Assembly (NCBI GenBank): GCA_945949375.1
Contig: CAMFEN010000027.1
Span: forward strand, 1-9,010
DNA: 9,010 nt
Reading direction: 5' to 3'
Source: an uncultured Bacteroidales bacterium
GTDB taxonomy: Bacteria; Bacteroidota; Bacteroidia; Bacteroidales; Paludibacteraceae
The notes below the pieces were generated by a model. It was not told the origin of the DNA and ran no database searches. It was given only the letters and a program-made list of their open reading frames with translations. This document shows, in pieces, positions 5,829-9,010 of the stretch. Made by a program: the position numbers and the translations under genes. Each line of letters starts with the position of its first letter. The stretch's first letter is position 1.

Positions 5829-7955
5829 TTAAGAATAGAAACTTTCAAATTCAATAAGATCTGCTCTTCCGATAGTTGTATATAATAAATAATGAGGAAG
5901 TATCTTCGAATAGTCATTGCTATATCCATCTATAGGCTTGCCTTCTTGTAGGTCTTTAAATACTTCCCGACGATATTGAAAATACATTGATCTTGCAGCA
6001 GGTTTGCCGTCTTGTTTGGCAGATTCTATAGTTACTTCTTGTTTCGGATCCTTTTGCTTGGCTAATGGTTGGGTTATGTAAGATGAACGTAATATGTGGC
6101 TTACAAAGGCTAACCAATTTTTATGTATCTTTTGTGTTGCTGCTTGTGATAATTGATGGATAACTCGGAGATATAATATTGAAGAGTCCTCAATATCAAG
6201 TGGCATGTATGCTGATGTAACGGCATGAGCTCCAGCCTCACAAAAACCATTGGCAAGTGAGTTTATATCGTTATATACAGGTGCTGTTGTACATGCAGAT
6301 AACCATACTAAGGGTGCAGATATTTTCTTGTTTACTATATCTTGTGGATATACTTGATCTTTCCCTATCCAAATGAACGATTGATGATTCTTCAAATCAG
6401 TTCCTCCATGTGTGTCGATAATTAAAAGAAAAGGATTGTGCTGCCGTATAGCAACTTCTAAATCTTTAATGGATTGGCAACGAGCGGTCCGAATTCCAAA
6501 TTTACGTGTGTATACTTGCTCTGCAATATCTTGATAATGCTTGAAGGCAACGTCCTCTGTCCCAAATACGACTAAAGTTCGTTGTGTAATATTCTTAGGA
6601 ATTCTTAATAATCTATAAAGTCTGGAAATTCCATAATGGCTCAATGACGCACCATATGGTGTTTCTGGAATGCGACATATATCGTGACTAAAACCAAGAG
6701 GGACACCATCAATAATTGTCCATTCGATAGGCAGGTCTGTGATAGCAACGATTTGGCGTTCTGAATCTTTAATTGTTTCTTGAAGACATGGAACCATTGT
6801 ATGTTTGGCTATTGTAGAACCTATTGCAGATATGGTGTTAATAATTTCAGAAACATTATTCCTAACCATTAATGCTGTACCACTTTTACTGCTCACATAA
6901 GATAATTCTTGATTAATGCTTTTTCCAATGAAAGGTAGTCTAATATATGGAGAAAAACGAAAAGACGCATGAAGTTGACCCACAAAATCCAAGAAAAGCG
7001 ACCGTTTTTTGTATAGTTCGCAAAGCAAAAAACTAATTATTTTAGGATCTTTTATAGGACATCCTTCTTCAACGTTCTGAACATAGTTTGTGTTTTGTTC
7101 TAGTCCTTGTACATATTGGAGAGCCTTTATATAACTTTTTTCATCCTTACTATAATGAATTTGTTGAAAGTTGTTCTTTCGAGCATCAACAGATGAAAAA
7201 GGCATTGCTAATATTAGTGGGGCACGGAACTGGTCGCGAAATGTGACTTTAGGCTTCCCTAATTGTTCGTATGATAATAGTTCGATAGCGGAGAATTTGT
7301 TTATTAATGAAGACAAATATTCTTGGCGTTCGCTGTGCCCTTCTTCTGCACCAGCGGGTGGCAAATTTTCAAAGTTTGCATTCCAATTCCCTGCTATACG
7401 ATTCAAGGTCATACTATTTACATTCGCGGGAAGAAATTCTTTTTGTGGTACTAAATCTTGAGCAAACAAGGGGACACAAAAAGACGGATAATCAGTATTA
7501 GCGGATAATACACTATAGGCACGTTCATAAAGAACCTTCCATAATTCGTTTTTATCTACAAATGTCCTAGGAAGAGGCACTAGGTGATGAATATCTTTCT
7601 CTACAAGAATATAGCAATCTTTAGTAATTACTCGAGATAGTTCAATAACTGCTTTTTGAATATAGTTGGAGTCTATTGATAATATGATTATGTTGATTGT
7701 ATCAGGGAGAATAAAAGAACCGTTATTATCTTCAATGGTCTCAACATTAACAAAATCTAGTTGATAACCAGCAACAACATTGTTGGAGAGAGTATTAATA
7801 TAATAATCACATCCCATTATTATATGTTCTAAAGAGAAAGGATATTCCCCGATATTGAGCAATATCGGAGAAACGAAGCTATCAGGAGGTAAAGCCGGTA
7901 ATATTCCAGGACTTGATGGATCGTAAATAGCGATGTAATGAATGGGATGTATCAT
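5829..7955 (-). CDS. CHAT-domain (caspase-like) protease with an unassigned N-terminal region
   Basis: This 708-residue protein has a C-terminal CHAT domain at about residues 400-605. The predicted His/Cys dyad is intact: His516 in 'LLIIDTHGGTD' after a hydrophobic strand, and Cys555 in 'PLVWLSACTTAP'. 'LPIEWTIIDGVPLGF' (408-422) matches the conserved start of the domain, and 'GFCEAGAHAVTSAY' (570-583) the helix-strand after the cysteine. No signal peptide or membrane helix is seen, so it should be cytoplasmic. Residues 1-400 show no tetratricopeptide repeats or other domain I recognise, and a Lys/Gln-rich linker lies near 630-652. CHAT proteases are known in bacterial immunity and cell-death modules, cleaving a partner after activation. 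Here the preceding 154-residue gene, 67 bases away on the same strand, is the natural candidate partner, regulator or substrate. Defence is inferred from family and mobile context. Confidence 0.85.
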   Translation of the reverse strand: MIHPIHYIAIYDPSSPGILPALPPDSFVSPILLNIGEYPFSLEHIIMGCDYYINTLSNNVVAGYQLDFVNVETIEDNNGSFILPDTINIIILSIDSNYIQKAVIELSRVITKDCYILVEKDIHHLVPLPRTFVDKNELWKVLYERAYSVLSANTDYPSFCVPLFAQDLVPQKEFLPANVNSMTLNRIAGNWNANFENLPPAGAEEGHSERQEYLSSLINKFSAIELLSYEQLGKPKVTFRDQFRAPLILAMPFSSVDARKNNFQQIHYSKDEKSYIKALQYVQGLEQNTNYVQNVEEGCPIKDPKIISFLLCELYKKRSLFLDFVGQLHASFRFSPYIRLPFIGKSINQELSYVSSKSGTALMVRNNVSEIINTISAIGSTIAKHTMVPCLQETIKDSERQIVAITDLPIEWTIIDGVPLGFSHDICRIPETPYGASLSHYGISRLYRLLRIPKNITQRTLVVFGTEDVAFKHYQDIAEQVYTRKFGIRTARCQSIKDLEVAIRQHNPFLLIIDTHGGTDLKNHQSFIWIGKDQVYPQDIVNKKISAPLVWLSACTTAPVYNDINSLANGFCEAGAHAVTSAYMPLDIEDSSILYLRVIHQLSQAATQKIHKNWLAFVSHILRSSYITQPLAKQKDPKQEVTIESAKQDGKPAARSMYFQYRREVFKDLQEGKPIDGYSNDYSKILPHYLLYTTIGRADLIEFESFYS

Positions 7956-8022
7956 TTCATTTATGGCTATATGTGGAAGATATTAAGGGAATGACATATT
8001 GCTATGTTATCGACTCATATTG

Positions 8023-8487
8023 TTAGATGGAATAAGTCGGAAATTTTACGCAAATAATGAAGTTTATCGTATGTTGATAAGCAAGGTATGTTTCATGGAA
8101 ATCTTCTAGAATTTTTTTTATAGTTTCGTGAGCTTCAGGTACATCTCCTTTATGTATACTTAAACCATTTATCTTTACACACAATCTGATAAACTTTGAA
8201 AATATATTTTCTCCGTTCATTTGAATAAAAAGTTTATCACTATCTTCGTCTTTCTTAATCGTAATTAACTTTTGGTCTGGGTATGCATAATTTACATAAT
8301 ACGAACCGTCTTGCAATTCTATTATAGCGAAGCCATGGAACAGATAGTTATAAAGATCCTTAGGTTCAATCCCTAATTTAACAAGACATTGATCACTAAC
8401 CAGATAAAATTTCTGATATGGGGTATATTCACTCATCTCTAACATAATAAAATGATTATATAGATTAAACTTAAAGTATGTATTCAT
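8023..8487 (-). CDS. Hypothetical protein, upstream partner of the CHAT protease
   Basis: The open frame encodes up to 154 residues. Met15 (8445) and Met18 (8436) are alternative starts. The second promoter candidate at 8466-8497 would start RNA downstream of the first ATG and would then require one of these; a transcript from the IS30 end could use the first. I recognise no family. The protein looks soluble and mixed alpha/beta: 'YQKFYLVSDQCLVKLGIEPKDLY' (24-46) suggests helix, 'GFAIIELQDGSYYVNYAYP' (52-70) and 'KLITIKKDEDSDKLFIQM' (73-90) suggest beta hairpins, and 'EAHETIKKILEDFHETYLAY' (118-137) is a likely amphipathic helix. It is too short for a bacterial gasdermin and has no membrane helix. 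Its position 5' of the CHAT gene with the same orientation suggests co-expression. A regulator, inhibitor, sensor or protease substrate are all possible. Confidence 0.6.
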   Translation of the reverse strand: MNTYFKFNLYNHFIMLEMSEYTPYQKFYLVSDQCLVKLGIEPKDLYNYLFHGFAIIELQDGSYYVNYAYPDQKLITIKKDEDSDKLFIQMNGENIFSKFIRLCVKINGLSIHKGDVPEAHETIKKILEDFHETYLAYQHTINFIICVKFPTYSI

Positions 8488-8497
8488 AATTTACAAA
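8466..8497 (-). promoter_or_regulatory. Candidate native promoter of the CHAT operon
   Basis: On the - strand, TTTG (8497-8494) is followed 20 bases later by TAAGTTTA (8473-8466), matching the Bacteroides consensus at all but the last base. It lies wholly outside the IS30 tip at 8502, so it would have survived the insertion. Transcription would begin near 8459, after the first ATG (8487), favouring Met15 or Met18 as the start of the partner protein. Confidence 0.45.
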
Positions 8498-8534
8498 ATA
8501 GTGTACTGTCTATTAGCAAATGCAATTTCTGGTG

Positions 8535-8565
8535 CAAAGTTAGTAAAAATGTTCGAAGAAGCAAA
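8535..8565 (-). promoter_or_regulatory. Consensus outward promoter inside the IS30 end
   Basis: TTTG (8565-8562) and TAACTTTG (8542-8535) are separated by exactly 19 bases, a perfect match to the Bacteroides promoter consensus. It spans the last transposase codons and the stop codon. RNA would start near 8528 and leave the element toward the CHAT operon, whose first ATG is about 40 bases further on. The left copy has the same -7 box at 15-22, aimed at the GIY-YIG remnant. Confidence 0.6.
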
Positions 8566-9010
8566 ATTTAGGTGTGTCAAAGTTCAATTTTTCTCTGGGT
8601 CTGTTGTTTAACTTCTTCTGGATGTTCATTATTTTCTGTGGTGAGACAAGGTTAAAGTTGGTATGTTTTGGTATGTATCGTCGTATGAGTTTATTGGTGT
8701 TTTCTACACATCCTTTCTGCCACGAGGAGTATGCATCCGCAAAATAGACAATCACATCGTCTTTGCCTTTCATGTGCAACCCTTTGGTAATTAGTTGATG
8801 TGATGCAAATTCACTTCCGTTATCCGTAGTGATGGTTTTTACAGTCTTCCGATACGGCATGAGCAACCTCACAACCGTCTTGGCGATAGGCTCCGATTTT
8901 TTGCCTGTCTTTATCTTCTCCATCATCAGGAAGTTGGTACTTCGTTCCACCAATGTCAGTATCACCCGCTGACAACTATCCACTATCAAATCCATCTCCC
9001 AGTCTCCAAA
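8540..9010 (-). CDS. IS30-family transposase, C-terminal part (N-terminus beyond the window)
   Basis: About 156 residues of the DDE catalytic domain are visible, open to the right edge; the ATG at 8995 is internal, because the frame continues upstream as Phe-Gly-Asp-Trp-Glu. The three catalytic acids appear in IS30-type settings: Asp in GDWEMDLIVD, Asp in ITTDNGSEFA, and Glu in QKGCVENTNKLIRRYIP. The C-terminal LNNRPREKLNFDTPK is the usual family ending. The enzyme cuts and joins the element ends. The visible part is uninterrupted, so it may be functional; the helix-turn-helix N-terminus is not seen. The gene points inward and ends 38 bases before the element tip. Confidence 0.9.
   Translation of the reverse strand, partial: FGDWEMDLIVDSCQRVILTLVERSTNFLMMEKIKTGKKSEPIAKTVVRLLMPYRKTVKTITTDNGSEFASHQLITKGLHMKGKDDVIVYFADAYSSWQKGCVENTNKLIRRYIPKHTNFNLVSPQKIMNIQKKLNNRPREKLNFDTPKFCFFEHFY

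Larger units (their letters stand above)
8502..9010 (-). mobile_element. IS30-family insertion sequence, right copy (runs off the window)
   Basis: The element extends from its tip at about 8502 to beyond base 9010. The tip is set by the loss of identity with the left copy at 8501. The 55 bases 8502-8556 are the inverted duplicate of 1-55. The transposase stop is 38 bases from the tip, and its gene reads toward the window interior. The other end and the target duplication are not visible. Confidence 0.8.

Noticed and set aside
8023..8487. A gasdermin as the CHAT partner
   Set aside because: The partner is far shorter than known bacterial gasdermins and shows none of their features that I could recognise.
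1..9010. tRNA or rRNA genes, or a tRNA-linked integration site
   Set aside because: No cloverleaf or rRNA-like sequence was noticed on either strand by eye.

Overview
The window looks like Bacteroidota, most likely Bacteroidales. Several sites match the Bacteroides-type promoter (TTTG, 19-20 bases, TAnnTTTG), Shine-Dalgarno sequences are weak or absent, and the border insertion sequences are IS30 family. I cannot name the genus.

Layout: (1) Bases 1-55 are the tip of an IS30-family element whose transposase ends at base 17 on the + strand. (2) Bases 56-500 hold remnants: the first part of a GIY-YIG-type protein behind its own promoter, joined to unrelated coding debris. (3) Bases 500-832 have no convincing gene but hold an elaborate structure: a 132-base nested inverted repeat, a terminator-like hairpin, and a third copy of the outer repeat arm ending two bases before the next start codon. 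(4) Bases 833-5454 are a tight five-gene + strand operon: UbiA-type polyprenyl-phosphate phosphoribosyltransferase, HAD-IB phosphatase, small DMT/EamA-type transporter, extended SDR sugar epimerase/dehydratase, and a 577-residue polytopic GT-C-like glycosyltransferase. (5) Bases 5457-5704 hold a probable frameshifted gene following the operon. (6) Bases 5829-8487, on the - strand, hold two genes: an unrecognised 154-residue protein followed by a 708-residue CHAT (caspase-like) protease. (7) From 8502 to the right edge lies another copy of the same IS30-family element, with the C-terminal part of a DDE transposase on the - strand.

The five-gene operon reads as a pathway for a lipid-linked pentose. 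UbiA would put 5-phosphoribose on a polyprenyl phosphate, the HAD enzyme would remove the 5-phosphate, the SDR would modify the sugar, the small transporter would flip the lipid, and the GT-C enzyme would transfer the sugar outside the cytoplasmic membrane. This is inferred from family membership and gene order. No DprE1-like oxidase is present, so the final sugar is unknown.

The CHAT operon is the best candidate for an undescribed system: a protease with an apparently intact His/Cys dyad, an N-terminal half I cannot assign, and a small partner gene. It lies directly inside an IS30 end that carries a consensus outward promoter aimed at it. The two IS30 ends are inverted and point inward, so the 8.4 kb between them resembles composite-transposon cargo. 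However, the left copy is seen only as 55 bases starting at base 1, which could also reflect an assembly edge.
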